Below the pieces are notes generated by a model. The model saw only the letters and a program-made list of their open reading frames with translations. It was not told the origin of the DNA and made no database searches. Below, one piece after another: positions 27,177 through 36,155 of a stretch of DNA of 64,000 nucleotides. The stretch is from Flavobacterium tiangeerense (GTDB lineage Bacteria; Bacteroidota; Bacteroidia; Flavobacteriales; Flavobacteriaceae), in NCBI RefSeq assembly GCF_007830355.1, contig NZ_VLKO01000008.1:137453-201452 (forward strand), written 5' to 3'. Position 1 is the stretch's first letter. The number at the start of each line of letters is the position of its first letter. The translations under genes and the position numbers were made by a program.

Positions 27177-28769
27177 ATGCCAACCGACTGTATCAGCTAT
27201 CAAAATTCCGGATATTTCTCTACCTTGATGAACGATTATTTAGATCAAAAAAACAATTTAGATACCCTGTACAATAGATTTCCAAATCTTGAAAACTTTG
27301 AAGAGCAAATTCTTGAAAAGCAAAATAATTTCGACAATAGCAACAGATCCATTTTAGTTTCTACTTTACAAAAACAATATTTAAAAGTTGAAACTTCCGT
27401 TTTGACTAAACAAAATATTGAATCTTTAAATAATTCAAATACATTCACTGTTACAACTGGTCATCAACTGAATTTATTCAGCGGACCCTTGTATTTTTTG
27501 TATAAAATCATTTCGACAATTAATTTAACAACAGAATTAAAAGCGAAATATCCAACATACAATTTTGTCCCTATTTACTGGATGGCAACCGAGGATCATG
27601 ATTTTGAAGAAATCAATTATTTCAATTTTAAAGGTAAAAAATTCCGTTGGAACAAAGAAAGCTCAGGACCTGTGGGTAGATTATCAACTGAAGGCTTAGC
27701 AGATTTTCTTGAAGTATATGCACTCGAATTAGGTTCCAGTATAAATGCAAATACCCTCAAAAAATCATTTGAAGATTCTTATCTCAAACACGATAATCTC
27801 GCCGATGCTACTCGGTTTTTAGCCAATGCGCTATTTGGGAATTATGGCTTGGTAATCATTGATGCCGATAATGCTGACTTAAAGCGCAGCTTTATTCCAT
27901 ACATCAAAGAAGAATTACTGCAGCAAACTTCTCATAAATTAGTACTCGAAACCGCTGAAAAATTAAAAGAGTACACCATTCAGGTAAATCCGAGAGAAAT
28001 AAATCTGTTTTATATTGAAGATAACATCCGGGAACGCATCATCTTTGAAAACAATAAATACAAAATAAACCACACTAAACTAGAGTTTTCTGAAACAGAA
28101 ATACTATCCCTTTTAGAAAATAATCCAGAAAAATTCAGTCCAAATGTGATCATGAGACCCCTATATCAAGAAGTAATTTCACCAAATCTTTGCTATATTG
28201 GCGGAGGCGGAGAAATTGCCTATTGGTTAGAACTCAAATCTTTTTTTGCTGCTGCAAAAATTACTTTTCCAATGCTTCTGCTAAGGAATTCTGTTTTATT
28301 AGCAACCGAAAAACAAGCTAAAAAAGCAGATCAATTAAACTTGAGTTGGTCCGACTTGTTTTCAAAACAAAAAGACTTAAGAAACAATAAAACTAAAGAA
28401 TTATCAGATATTCAAATTGATTTAAAAGATTTAAAAGAGCAATTAAAACAACAATTTGATTCTCTTCATCAACGTGCAACAAAAACCGATCAATCTTTTA
28501 TGGGAGCTCTAAAAGCTCAGGAGGCCAAACAAATAAAAGGATTAGAAAACCTAGAAAAACGTTTACTAAGAGCTCAAAAAAGAACTTTGAGTGATGTTTT
28601 ACAGCGCATTACCGATTTACAAAACGAACTTTTCCCAAATCATAGTTTACAGGAACGACAAAATAATTTTTCAGAATTTTACCTTGAATATGGTGAAAAT
28701 TTAATTCCGCAATTGATTCAAATGCTAAAACCATTGAAATCTAATTTTGATATAATTAAATTTCCTTAA
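27177..28769 (+). CDS. bshC: Bacillithiol biosynthesis cysteine-adding enzyme BshC
   Basis: A 530-residue protein of the BshC family, which adds cysteine to glucosaminyl-malate to form bacillithiol, the main low-molecular-weight thiol in Flavobacteriaceae. Typical blocks are TVTTGHQLNLFSGPLYFLYKI, YWMATEDHDFEEINYF and the glycine-rich YIGGGGEIAYWLELKSFF. The C-terminal part (residues about 390-470) is a long Lys/Glu coiled coil, normal for the family. Length is standard. The NagX-like gene follows after 16 bases, so they are probably co-transcribed. Confidence 0.95.
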   Translation: MPTDCISYQNSGYFSTLMNDYLDQKNNLDTLYNRFPNLENFEEQILEKQNNFDNSNRSILVSTLQKQYLKVETSVLTKQNIESLNNSNTFTVTTGHQLNLFSGPLYFLYKIISTINLTTELKAKYPTYNFVPIYWMATEDHDFEEINYFNFKGKKFRWNKESSGPVGRLSTEGLADFLEVYALELGSSINANTLKKSFEDSYLKHDNLADATRFLANALFGNYGLVIIDADNADLKRSFIPYIKEELLQQTSHKLVLETAEKLKEYTIQVNPREINLFYIEDNIRERIIFENNKYKINHTKLEFSETEILSLLENNPEKFSPNVIMRPLYQEVISPNLCYIGGGGEIAYWLELKSFFAAAKITFPMLLLRNSVLLATEKQAKKADQLNLSWSDLFSKQKDLRNNKTKELSDIQIDLKDLKEQLKQQFDSLHQRATKTDQSFMGALKAQEAKQIKGLENLEKRLLRAQKRTLSDVLQRITDLQNELFPNHSLQERQNNFSEFYLEYGENLIPQLIQMLKPLKSNFDIIKFP

Positions 28770-28785
28770 GAAAAACCATAAATAA

Positions 28786-30057
28786 ATGATAAAAGAACGC
28801 CTAATTTCGCTGGATGTATTTAGAGGATTTACTATTTTATTGATGACTATTGTCAATAATCCAGGAAGCTGGGCGACTGTTTATCCTCCTTTATTACACT
28901 CAGATTGGAATGGTTGTACTCCTACAGATTTAGTTTTTCCCTTTTTTATTTTTATAATGGGCGTAGCGGTTTCATTTGCAATGCCTACAAAAAATTTTGA
29001 TGACATAACCTTTAATAAAATACTAATTCGCTCCTTACGAATGTTTTGTTTAGGAATGTTTTTTAATTTTTTTGGAAAAATACAAATCTTTGGACTAGAA
29101 GGAATTCCATTATTAATAGGACGAATAATTATAACAATTACCTTAGGTTATGCACTAATGGGTAGTTTTAATGCAAGAGTAAAAACATATTTAGCTATTG
29201 GTGTTTTTGTTATATTTTTATGCTTAGCATATAGTGGAATTGAAGCTTATCAAGACGTCAGGCTACCGGGAGTTTTACAGCGCATTGGAATTGTATATTT
29301 TGTAATATCGCTTTTATTTCTAAAAACAACGCTTAAAATGCAAATCATAGTAGCATCAACAATTTTACTAGGATATTGGGCAATAATGACATTGATTCCA
29401 GTCCCAGGAATTGGATTAGCAAATCTTGATAAAGAAACTAATTTGGCATCATGGATTGACAGCGTCTTTTTAAAAAATCATGTATGGGCGGTTACTAAAA
29501 CTTGGGATCCAGAAGGAATTCTAAGTACAATTCCTGCAATAGCTTCAGGAATAATAGGTTTGCTCATAGGTCAATTACTCAATCGTCCAATACCTAAACT
29601 GGAAATTGTAAAAAAAATGGGAATTGTTGGAATTATTCTTATTATTCTTGGGCTTTTATGGAGCATTACATTTCCTTTAAATAAATCACTTTGGACGAGC
29701 TCTTTTGTTTTATACACATCTGGCATAGCAACACTTTCGTTAACTATTTTCTATTATGTAATTGATGTTGCTAACTATAAAAAGTGGACAAAACTATTTC
29801 TTTTTTGGGGAGTAAATCCAATGATTGTATTCTTCTTTTCGGAAATAATTCCACAAGCATTAGAAATGATTCAATTTCAAAATCCAGAAATCCCTTCTGA
29901 ACAAATCAATCTTCAAAATTATCTGTACCATTTTTGGATTGCACCCATTTTTAATAATCCTATGACGGCATCCTTAGCCGGAGCTTTGATCTATGTAACT
30001 ATTTGGTCTTTCATTTTAAGACTATTTTATAAACATCAATTAATCTTTAAGGTTTAA
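28786..30057 (+). CDS. Multi-pass membrane protein, NagX/HGSNAT-like (DUF5009/DUF1624)
   Basis: A 423-residue integral membrane protein with about ten or eleven hydrophobic segments. It opens RLISLDVFRGFTILLM, the signature of the bacterial relatives of heparan-alpha-glucosaminide N-acetyltransferase, and continues with LVFPFFIFIMGVAVSFA. Members are thought to acetylate amino sugars across the membrane or act as NagX transport/transfer proteins; neither is proven for this group. Its position after bshC is probably a transcription unit rather than a functional link. Confidence 0.85.
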   Translation: MIKERLISLDVFRGFTILLMTIVNNPGSWATVYPPLLHSDWNGCTPTDLVFPFFIFIMGVAVSFAMPTKNFDDITFNKILIRSLRMFCLGMFFNFFGKIQIFGLEGIPLLIGRIIITITLGYALMGSFNARVKTYLAIGVFVIFLCLAYSGIEAYQDVRLPGVLQRIGIVYFVISLLFLKTTLKMQIIVASTILLGYWAIMTLIPVPGIGLANLDKETNLASWIDSVFLKNHVWAVTKTWDPEGILSTIPAIASGIIGLLIGQLLNRPIPKLEIVKKMGIVGIILIILGLLWSITFPLNKSLWTSSFVLYTSGIATLSLTIFYYVIDVANYKKWTKLFLFWGVNPMIVFFFSEIIPQALEMIQFQNPEIPSEQINLQNYLYHFWIAPIFNNPMTASLAGALIYVTIWSFILRLFYKHQLIFKV

Positions 30058-30136
30058 TTTAAAAAAAAGACCTGATTAATCTTAAACAACCTCCTTTTAA
30101 TTGGTGATTTATTAAAATAAACACATAAAAAATGTT

Positions 30137-30144
30137 TACTTTTG
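30137..30144 (+). promoter_or_regulatory. -7 box for ndk
   Basis: TACTTTTG, an exact TAnnTTTG match, 33 bases upstream of the ndk ATG. No -33 box at the standard spacing is clear. Confidence 0.55.
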
Positions 30145-30177
30145 CACCCAATTCGAAAAACTTAAAAAAACAAAAAA

Positions 30178-30597
30178 ATGGCTACTAATAGAACATTTAC
30201 AATGATCAAGCCTGATGCTGTTGCTAATGGACACATCGGAAACATACTTGCTATGATTACTAATGCAGGTTTCAAAATCGTTTCTTTAAAGTTAACACAA
30301 CTTACTGTTGCTGATGCTCAAGCATTTTATGCTGTTCACGCTGCAAGACCTTTTTACGGTGAATTAGTTGAATTCATGTCAAGAGGACAAATCGTTGCTG
30401 CAATTTTAGAAAAAGACAATGCAGTTGAAGATTTCAGAACTTTAATTGGAGCTACAAACCCAGCTGAAGCTGCTGAAGGAACTATCCGTAAAGCATACGC
30501 AACTTCTATTGGAGAAAATGCAGTTCACGGTTCTGATAGCGATGAAAATGCAGCTATTGAAGGTGCTTTCCATTTTGCTGGAAGAGAGCAATTCTAG
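30178..30597 (+). CDS. ndk: Nucleoside-diphosphate kinase
   Basis: A 139-residue enzyme that moves the gamma-phosphate between nucleotides. [16 protein letters not shown] is the N-terminal strand and Kpn-like region. His117 in [10 protein letters not shown] is the predicted phosphohistidine. [18 protein letters not shown] is the nucleotide-binding segment. Length is normal. The gene stands alone between its own -7 box and a terminator. Confidence 0.97.
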   Translation: MATNRTFTMIKPDAVANGHIGNILAMITNAGFKIVSLKLTQLTVADAQAFYAVHAARPFYGELVEFMSRGQIVAAILEKDNAVEDFRTLIGATNPAEAAEGTIRKAYATSIGENAVHGSDSDENAAIEGAFHFAGREQF

Positions 30598-30599
30598 TA

Positions 30600-30674
30600 T
30601 TCAGTTTTCAGTCACAGTAAACAGTGACATATAAAAACAGAAAATCCCGTCTCAAATTGAAACGGGATTTTTTA
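30600..30674 (+). terminator. Terminator of ndk with preceding short hairpin
   Basis: AAAATCCCGT pairs with ACGGGATTTT (30641-30672), followed by T. Before it, GTCAC (30611-30615) pairs with GTGAC (30624-30628) inside a TCAGTTTTCAGTCACAGT stretch that resembles other low-complexity repeats in the window. Confidence 0.85.
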
Positions 30675-30713
30675 TTTGCAATCTCATTGAAAACTAAACA
30701 CTTTGAATTTACA

Positions 30714-31010
30714 CTATCTCAAAACCACATCTTTCACCACATCGCGTCTTAATTCCTCATTGATCATTTTGATGATTTTAGACTTTCCGTGACTTAATTC
30801 CTCTCGCAGAACAGACGAAGTCAACTCTACATACAGCGTACTTCCTTTCAAAACTACATTGTTCGTATAACTGTTCACACCATTCCCCATAAGATTTTTC
30901 CAAGCATCTTTTACATCAATTTGATCCATACCAGGTTGTAACTTATTCACTTGGATTATTTGTTTCAAAACATCCCCTATAGTACTCTGATTATTTAATC
31001 TCTTTGCCAT
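30714..31010 (-). CDS. DUF721-family protein
   Basis: A 98-residue protein of the DUF721 (DciA-like) family: MAKRLNNQSTIGDVLKQII, then the WKNLMG block and the strand NVVLKGSTLYVELTSSVLREELSHGK. In other bacteria DciA-type proteins load or contact the replicative helicase; for this short Bacteroidota form the role is inferred. Its first 20 bases overlap the end of the lipocalin-like gene, so the two are translationally linked. Confidence 0.88.
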   Translation of the reverse strand: MAKRLNNQSTIGDVLKQIIQVNKLQPGMDQIDVKDAWKNLMGNGVNSYTNNVVLKGSTLYVELTSSVLREELSHGKSKIIKMINEELRRDVVKDVVLR

Positions 31011-31431
31011 CGCCCATCAAGTTTATTGCCGTTGCTCTTTTATAGTGGTATTCCGTTTTGTCTTTATTCAAAAGCACCAACTCTTCATTAGTCAAGACTA
31101 TAATTTCCTCACTCCATTTCATATAAGGCGTTGTGTAGTCTATAAAAACACGCTTATCCTCATAACGTACAGCTACTTTTTCCTCTACATCATTCACTAA
31201 AAAGGTACCATCAAGTTGTGGCATCACTTTTTTTCTAATCCCTTTATGTTTTACAATCTTAAAATAATCGTAAACCTCATTCATCCTATACTCTTTATCC
31301 TCAATAGAGTCAAAAACAACTTTTTTAACCTCCCAATATCCATTTAACAGAGCAACATCTTCGGTTTTAATATTTTGCTTACATGCCAAAAATACCAAGA
31401 TGAGAACAAAAAAACCAACTACCTTTTTCAT
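30991..31431 (-). CDS. Lipocalin-like lipoprotein
   Basis: A 146-residue lipoprotein (lipobox LVFLAC) with a lipocalin-like beta pattern: LLNGYWEVKKVVFDS, then strands including GTFLVNDVEEKVAVRYEDKR. The ligand is unknown. It lies directly after repeat copy 3, whose right end is 15 bases upstream of the ATG, so the repeat is probably in its 5' UTR. It overlaps DUF721 by 20 bases. Confidence 0.8.
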   Translation of the reverse strand: MKKVVGFFVLILVFLACKQNIKTEDVALLNGYWEVKKVVFDSIEDKEYRMNEVYDYFKIVKHKGIRKKVMPQLDGTFLVNDVEEKVAVRYEDKRVFIDYTTPYMKWSEEIIVLTNEELVLLNKDKTEYHYKRATAINLMGDGKEIK

Positions 31432-31445
31432 ATCTATTTTTTTTA

Positions 31446-31534
31446 GGAGCTATTTCCTGCTGTACGCTGTATCTTTTTCTTGCTACCTTCCTTCGTCAGT
31501 AGTATCAAGAAAAAGGATGCCGCTTCCATCAGGG
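31446..31534 (-). repeat. Dispersed structured repeat, copy 3
   Basis: On the minus strand it starts CCCTGATGGAAGCGGCATCC and ends GCAGGAAATAGCTCC. The core stem is CTTTTTCTTG with CAAGAAAAAG, an inner CTAC/GTAG pair, and ATC/GAT closing. It is most like copy 1 in length but has a different, still complementary stem. It ends 15 bases before the lipocalin-like start codon. Confidence 0.8.
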
Positions 31535-31750
31535 CTAGACCATTCTACTATAATTGTAATTGTGTAATTAGGTTGTAAAATACCAACCAAAAATAAAAAA
31601 AACGTATCTATAGCTTTGTCAATACAACAAAGACTTATAAAAAGATATTAGTTCAATTCGCTTAAAAAACAAGAAAACTCGCAATATATCCGTCATATCT
31701 TGTTTTGAATTCAGGTTTTAGTTTCCCGATCACCAAATAAAAATCAAGTA

Positions 31751-31927
31751 TTACTTAGACTTTATTCGAATCAAAAAGCCAGCCACAAAAAAAGCCAAAC
31801 CCAATAAAATCAAAAAATAATACAAACTGATGAACTGCCCCCGAATAAGATTAGCTACAACAAAGCACAACACACTAATCAGATAAAAGTATAGCGGTGG
31901 CATGTTTTTGATAGAAGAAAAATTCAT
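31751..31927 (-). CDS. Small two-helix membrane protein (58 aa)
   Basis: A 58-codon ORF, MNFSSIKNMPPLYFYLISV..., with two hydrophobic helices (about 12-28 and 34-52) separated by a charged turn (LIRGQF), and a basic end (LIRIKSK). It starts 10 bases after the ftsY stop on the same strand, which supports translation and a place in the ftsY unit. I recall a similar small ORF next to ftsY in Flavobacterium, but cannot check it. The function is unknown. Confidence 0.7.
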   Translation of the reverse strand: MNFSSIKNMPPLYFYLISVLCFVVANLIRGQFISLYYFLILLGLAFFVAGFLIRIKSK

Positions 31928-31936
31928 AGTAACAAT

Positions 31937-32890
31937 TTATTTGAAAAAACTATCTACAAACTCCAATTTGTTAAAAACTTGAAGATCCTCAATACCTTCA
32001 CCTACTCCAATGTATTTTACTGGAATTTGAAACTGATCAGAAATTCCGATAACAACACCACCTTTTGCAGTACCATCAAGTTTAGTAACTGCTAAACAAC
32101 TCACTTCTGTTGCAGCAGTAAATTGTTTTGCTTGTTCAAAAGCATTTTGTCCAGTAGATCCATCAAGAACTAATAAAACATCATGTGGTGCATCGGCAAC
32201 CACTTTTTGCATTACACGCTTCACCTTAGACAATTCATTCATCAAATTAATTTTATTATGCAAACGTCCTGCTGTATCAATAATAACAATATCTGCTTTT
32301 TGAGCTACCGCTGATTGCAAAGTATCAAAAGCCACCGAAGCAGGATCACTTCCCATTTCTTGTCTCACAATTGGAACGCCTACACGATCTGCCCAAATTT
32401 GCAATTGATCTATAGCAGCGGCACGAAACGTATCTGCAGCACCCAAAACTACTTTATAACCTTGCTTTTTGAATTGATATGCTAATTTACCAATGGTTGT
32501 CGTTTTTCCTACTCCATTTACACCAACCACCATAATAACATAAGGTTTAACATCAACGGGAATTATAAACTCTGATGATTCGCCCGTATTGGTTTCAGAA
32601 AGTAAACCAGCTATTTCTTCCCTCAGTATTTGGTTCAACTCTGAAATACCTAAATATTTATCTGACGCAACTCGCTTTTCAATTCTAGTAATGATTTTCA
32701 ACGTAGTACTTACTCCTACATCAGAGGCAACAAGAATTTCTTCTAGATTATCTAGAACTTCATCATCTACTTTAGACTTTCCTGCAACAGCCTTAGTAAG
32801 TTTTGAAAAGAAATTTGTTTTTGACTTTTCTAAACCTTTATCTAGTATCTCTTTTTTCTCTGATGAAAATATCTTTTTAAAAAAACTCAT
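31937..32890 (-). CDS. ftsY: Signal recognition particle receptor FtsY
   Basis: A 317-residue SRP-GTPase. I chose the inner ATG at 32890 (MSFFKKIFSSEKKEIL), since the 14 extra upstream codons look like UTR. The NG domain shows the P-loop GVNGVGKTTTIGKLA, DTFRAAAIDQL, DTAGRLHN, TKLDGTAKGG and the closing GVGEGIEDLQVF. It docks SRP-ribosome complexes at the membrane. A terminator separates it from DUF4295 upstream, so it is a separate unit, followed by the 58-aa membrane protein. Confidence 0.96.
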   Translation of the reverse strand: MSFFKKIFSSEKKEILDKGLEKSKTNFFSKLTKAVAGKSKVDDEVLDNLEEILVASDVGVSTTLKIITRIEKRVASDKYLGISELNQILREEIAGLLSETNTGESSEFIIPVDVKPYVIMVVGVNGVGKTTTIGKLAYQFKKQGYKVVLGAADTFRAAAIDQLQIWADRVGVPIVRQEMGSDPASVAFDTLQSAVAQKADIVIIDTAGRLHNKINLMNELSKVKRVMQKVVADAPHDVLLVLDGSTGQNAFEQAKQFTAATEVSCLAVTKLDGTAKGGVVIGISDQFQIPVKYIGVGEGIEDLQVFNKLEFVDSFFK

Positions 32891-32961
32891 TGTAAGTAGG
32901 GTATAAAATGAACTATAAGTCTTAAAAAACACTTGGTTTTTTTTCGGGGTAAATATAGAAA

Positions 32962-32997
32962 ATAAAAAAGCTACTTCCGAATGAAAGTAGCTTTTCT
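32962..32997 (-). terminator. Terminator after rpmB-rpmG-DUF4295
   Basis: AAAAGCTACTT (32966-32976) pairs with AAGTAGCTTTT (32985-32995). It lies 19 bases after the DUF4295 stop codon. Confidence 0.85.
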
Positions 32998-33015
32998 ATA
33001 TAGTATCTCTGTTAA

Positions 33016-33168
33016 TTATTTCTTTTTCAAGAACTCATCAACAGCTTCAGGAGTCATAATAGATTCTACGAATGTATATGCACCTGTTTTTGGAGATTTC
33101 ACCATTTTGATGGCTTTTGATAATCTCTTAGAAGATGTTTGTAACGATGCTACGGTTTTCTTTGCCAT
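33016..33168 (-). CDS. DUF4295 protein
   Basis: A 50-residue basic protein, MAKKTVASLQTSSKRLSKA... ending DEFLKKK. This is the short DUF4295 family found in Bacteroidota just downstream of rpmB and rpmG, as here. Its charge and context suggest a ribosome-associated protein, but no role is established. It was too short for a simple ORF screen. Confidence 0.9.
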   Translation of the reverse strand: MAKKTVASLQTSSKRLSKAIKMVKSPKTGAYTFVESIMTPEAVDEFLKKK

Positions 33169-33239
33169 GATTCAAATGTTATTTAAATTTTAATTAGGTT
33201 TGAAACGTAAACATTTTAACCTTATAAAATTTGTAATTA

Positions 33240-33422
33240 TTACTTAATTTCTTTGTGAACAGTTACACGCTTCAGGATTGGATTAAATTTCTTAATCTCT
33301 AATCTATCTGGTGTATTTTTTTTGTTCTTAGTAGTGATGTATCTTGAAGTACCCGCAACACCAGTTGTTTTGTGTTCTGTACATTCTAAAATTACTTGGA
33401 TTCTATTACCTTTCTTTGCCAT
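33240..33422 (-). CDS. rpmG: 50S ribosomal protein L33
   Basis: A 60-residue protein starting [18 protein letters not shown] and ending KEIK. It has one cysteine only, so it is the zinc-free type. Order rpmB-rpmG-DUF4295 on the minus strand, 27 bases after rpmB. Confidence 0.96.
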   Translation of the reverse strand: MAKKGNRIQVILECTEHKTTGVAGTSRYITTKNKKNTPDRLEIKKFNPILKRVTVHKEIK

Positions 33423-33449
33423 CTTGCTATATATTTATTGTGGAACGGA

Positions 33450-33686
33450 TTATTTAATAAATCCTTCTGACTGTGCTTTTTTCAAAACAGCAGCAATTCC
33501 ATTTTTATTAATTGTTTTTATCGTAGATGCAGCTACTCTTAGAGTAATCCATCTATCTTCTTCTGGAAGATAAAAACGCTTTTTAACTAAGTTCACAGAA
33601 AATTTTCTCTTAGTTTTGTTCATAGCGTGAGAAACGTTATTTCCTACCATCGCTCTTTTACCTGTAAGGTCACAAACTCTTGACAT
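33450..33686 (-). CDS. rpmB: 50S ribosomal protein L28
   Basis: A 78-residue protein, [21 protein letters not shown], with the usual length and start. First gene of the rpmB-rpmG-DUF4295 unit. Confidence 0.97.
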   Translation of the reverse strand: MSRVCDLTGKRAMVGNNVSHAMNKTKRKFSVNLVKKRFYLPEEDRWITLRVAASTIKTINKNGIAAVLKKAQSEGFIK

Positions 33687-33761
33687 TATACTTATCTTTT
33701 ATCGTTAATCAAAATCAGGGTGCAAAGAAAAGAAAAATAAACCTATTAACCAACAATAATT

Positions 33762-35012
33762 TTACACAATTTTCAAAATTTCTTTATACATTAGCTCTAA
33801 ACTTTTTATCACAGCCCTATCTATCACTTTTTCACGGGGTTGGCCAAAATTAAATTCCTCAACAATTATTTCACTTGGCGTAGCAATTGCTACAAAAACA
33901 GTTCCAATTTCAACATCTGAATCTCCTTTTAACGGTCCAGCGTTTCCAGTTGTAGCAATTGCATAATCTGTTTTCATAATGACTCTTACACTTGAAGCCA
34001 TAGCAGAGACTACTTCTTTACTTACCACCGAATGGGTTTCTATATCTTGTTTTGAAACTCCCAAAACATCAATTTTGGCTTGCGTATCATAAGTAACCAC
34101 GCCACCTTTAAAGTATTTAGATGCTCCAGCTGCTGCCGTTAGCACTTGTGCAATCTTACCTCCGGTACAACTCTCGGCAGTTGCAATTGTCTTATTATGC
34201 TTTGCAAGTAAAGATCCCAGAACAACTTCCAGCGTTTCATCATCATCAAAACCCACAATAATGTCCTTGATAATCTCAGTTACTGAATTTACATTTTCTT
34301 GAATAGCTGCTTCTAGAATTTCTTTATCTGCACCGCGTGCTGTCAACCTCAAACGGACTCTTCCAGGCGCTGGCAAGTAGGCTAATTTTATAAAGGCAGG
34401 CAATGCATTTTCCCATGCTTCAATACGCTCTGCAACTACACTTTCGCCTTGTCCATATGTCAAAATGGTTTTGTGCATAATGTAAGGACGTTTGTATTCT
34501 TGCACAATCTTAGGAATTAGCTGATTTTCAACCAAATATTTCATTTCATAAGGAACACCTGGAAGTGAAACATAAACTGTATTTTCTTTTTTAATCCACA
34601 TCCCGGGTGCCGTACCTACCTCATTATGCAACACAATACATTTTGATGGAACTAGAGCTTGATCTTTGTTTACTTGTGAAGCTGGCCTATTCATAACCCG
34701 TTCAATAAGCGCTACAACATGCTTTTCAACATCTTGATTGACTATTAATTCATCTTCAAAGTAATCACAAAACGTTTTCTTTGTAATATCATCTTTTGTA
34801 GGCCCTAACCCTCCCGTAAGCAAGACAAAATCAACAGTGTTTTGCAATCTTGACAAGGTTTGTAAAATATGGTTTTTATCATCACTTATAGATAACATTT
34901 CTATTGTTTCGATTCCAATTCTATCTAGAGCCTTAGCTATAAATCCCGAATTAGTATCTGTAATTTGACCAATTAATATTTCATCACCTATTGTAACTAT
35001 GGTTGCTTTCAT
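33762..35012 (-). CDS. cinA: CinA-family nicotinamide mononucleotide amidohydrolase/ADP-ribose pyrophosphatase
   Basis: A 416-residue two-domain protein. The N-terminal half is a molybdopterin-binding-like fold ([35 protein letters not shown]). The C-terminal half is the PncC-type amidohydrolase with [12 protein letters not shown] and the [14 protein letters not shown] block. It recycles nicotinamide mononucleotide and is often annotated as competence/damage-inducible CinA. Both domains are intact. It stands alone on the minus strand. Confidence 0.95.
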   Translation of the reverse strand: MKATIVTIGDEILIGQITDTNSGFIAKALDRIGIETIEMLSISDDKNHILQTLSRLQNTVDFVLLTGGLGPTKDDITKKTFCDYFEDELIVNQDVEKHVVALIERVMNRPASQVNKDQALVPSKCIVLHNEVGTAPGMWIKKENTVYVSLPGVPYEMKYLVENQLIPKIVQEYKRPYIMHKTILTYGQGESVVAERIEAWENALPAFIKLAYLPAPGRVRLRLTARGADKEILEAAIQENVNSVTEIIKDIIVGFDDDETLEVVLGSLLAKHNKTIATAESCTGGKIAQVLTAAAGASKYFKGGVVTYDTQAKIDVLGVSKQDIETHSVVSKEVVSAMASSVRVIMKTDYAIATTGNAGPLKGDSDVEIGTVFVAIATPSEIIVEEFNFGQPREKVIDRAVIKSLELMYKEILKIV

Positions 35013-35117
35013 TAGTAAATTTTAATTATATAATTATCGTATTGGATTTTAAGAACCAATAACTATTTATCATTATATTGTTTCGGAATAAAAATACAAC
35101 TTTACAGATATTGTTTA

Positions 35118-35150
35118 TAAAAAAAGTGACCCGAAAAGGTCACTTTTTTT
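35118..35150 (-). terminator. Terminator after the Hpt gene
   Basis: AAAAAGTGACC (35121-35131) pairs with GGTCACTTTTT (35138-35148), loop CGAAAA. Confidence 0.9.
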
Positions 35151-35160
35151 ATAATAATAT

Positions 35161-35505
35161 TTACACATCAAAATCTTTTTTGATTTCTTTCACCGCATCA
35201 TTGACTTGGTTTTTAACACTTTTAAAAGTCTCTTTTATATCCTTCTTTTTCCCTTCGGCTTTTGTCCAAGCTTCAATTTGTAAAATTTCTTCAAAAGCAA
35301 CATTCATTCCCATTAAATCCAGAGTTGGCTTTATCTTATGTGCATATGCATAAGCATGCTTGTGATCTTTCTTTTTGATACCTTCTTTAATTTGCAATAA
35401 ATCTTCTGGAACTTCGGTAACAAACAAAGTCAATATTTCATTGACAAATTCTGGGTCATTATCTGAAAGTGCGTACACTTTTGATAGATTGTAATGTATA
35501 GCCAT
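35161..35505 (-). CDS. Hpt-domain phosphotransfer protein
   Basis: A 114-residue single Hpt domain. The phosphohistidine is in YAHKIKPTLDLMG near residue 56; the preceding helix is FVTEVPEDLLQIKEGI. It carries phosphoryl groups between a kinase receiver and a response regulator. No kinase lies beside it, and its partners are unknown. The start overlaps the stop of the upstream FAH gene by one base. Confidence 0.88.
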   Translation of the reverse strand: MAIHYNLSKVYALSDNDPEFVNEILTLFVTEVPEDLLQIKEGIKKKDHKHAYAYAHKIKPTLDLMGMNVAFEEILQIEAWTKAEGKKKDIKETFKSVKNQVNDAVKEIKKDFDV

Positions 35506-36116
35506 TATTTTACTTGTATTCTAAATAGTTGTTGTCCTTCTAAAAATCCCTCTAAAACGTCATCTTGATTTACAGCTGCTACTCCTTCTGGAGTTCCTGT
35601 AAAAATTACGTCGCCAATTTTAAGTGTAAAAAACTGCGAAACGTAAGACACCAATTCATCAATCTTCCAAAGCATCAAGCTTGAATCTCCTTTTTGAACT
35701 GATTTTCCATTTTTAAGAAGTTCAAATGTAATATTTTCTAATGAAGAAAATTGACTTTTAGGTAAAAAATCCCCTAAAACAGCAGAACCATCAAATGCCT
35801 TTGCTTTTTCCCATGGCAATCCTTTTGACTTTAATTTCTCCTGTAAATCACGTGCTGTAAAATCAATTCCAACACTTATTTCATCATAATATTTATGAGC
35901 AAACTTAGGTTCAATATACTTACCTACTTTACTAATTTTAACAATCAACTCGATTTCATGATGCACATCATTTGAAAATTCAGGAATAACAAAAGGATGT
36001 TGTTTTAATAAAATAGCCGAATCTGGTTTTAAAAAAACAACAGGCTCCGATGGCTTTTCATTATGCAACTCTGCGATATGATTGGTATAATTTCTACCGA
36101 TACAGATTATTTTCAT
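35505..36116 (-). CDS. Fumarylacetoacetate hydrolase-family protein
   Basis: A 203-residue FAH-fold enzyme (MKIICIGRNYTNHIAELHNE, PVVFLKPDSA, HHEIELIVKISKVGK with the metal-binding acidic residues, then GDVIFTGTPEGVAAVNQGD-like ending). Such short members open acylpyruvates or decarboxylate oxaloacetate; the substrate here cannot be assigned. Linked to the Hpt gene by a one-base overlap. Confidence 0.9.
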   Translation of the reverse strand: MKIICIGRNYTNHIAELHNEKPSEPVVFLKPDSAILLKQHPFVIPEFSNDVHHEIELIVKISKVGKYIEPKFAHKYYDEISVGIDFTARDLQEKLKSKGLPWEKAKAFDGSAVLGDFLPKSQFSSLENITFELLKNGKSVQKGDSSLMLWKIDELVSYVSQFFTLKIGDVIFTGTPEGVAAVNQDDVLEGFLEGQQLFRIQVK

Positions 36117-36155
36117 TTCTTAATTAAAAAATTTAATGATTGAAAGATTCAAAAA

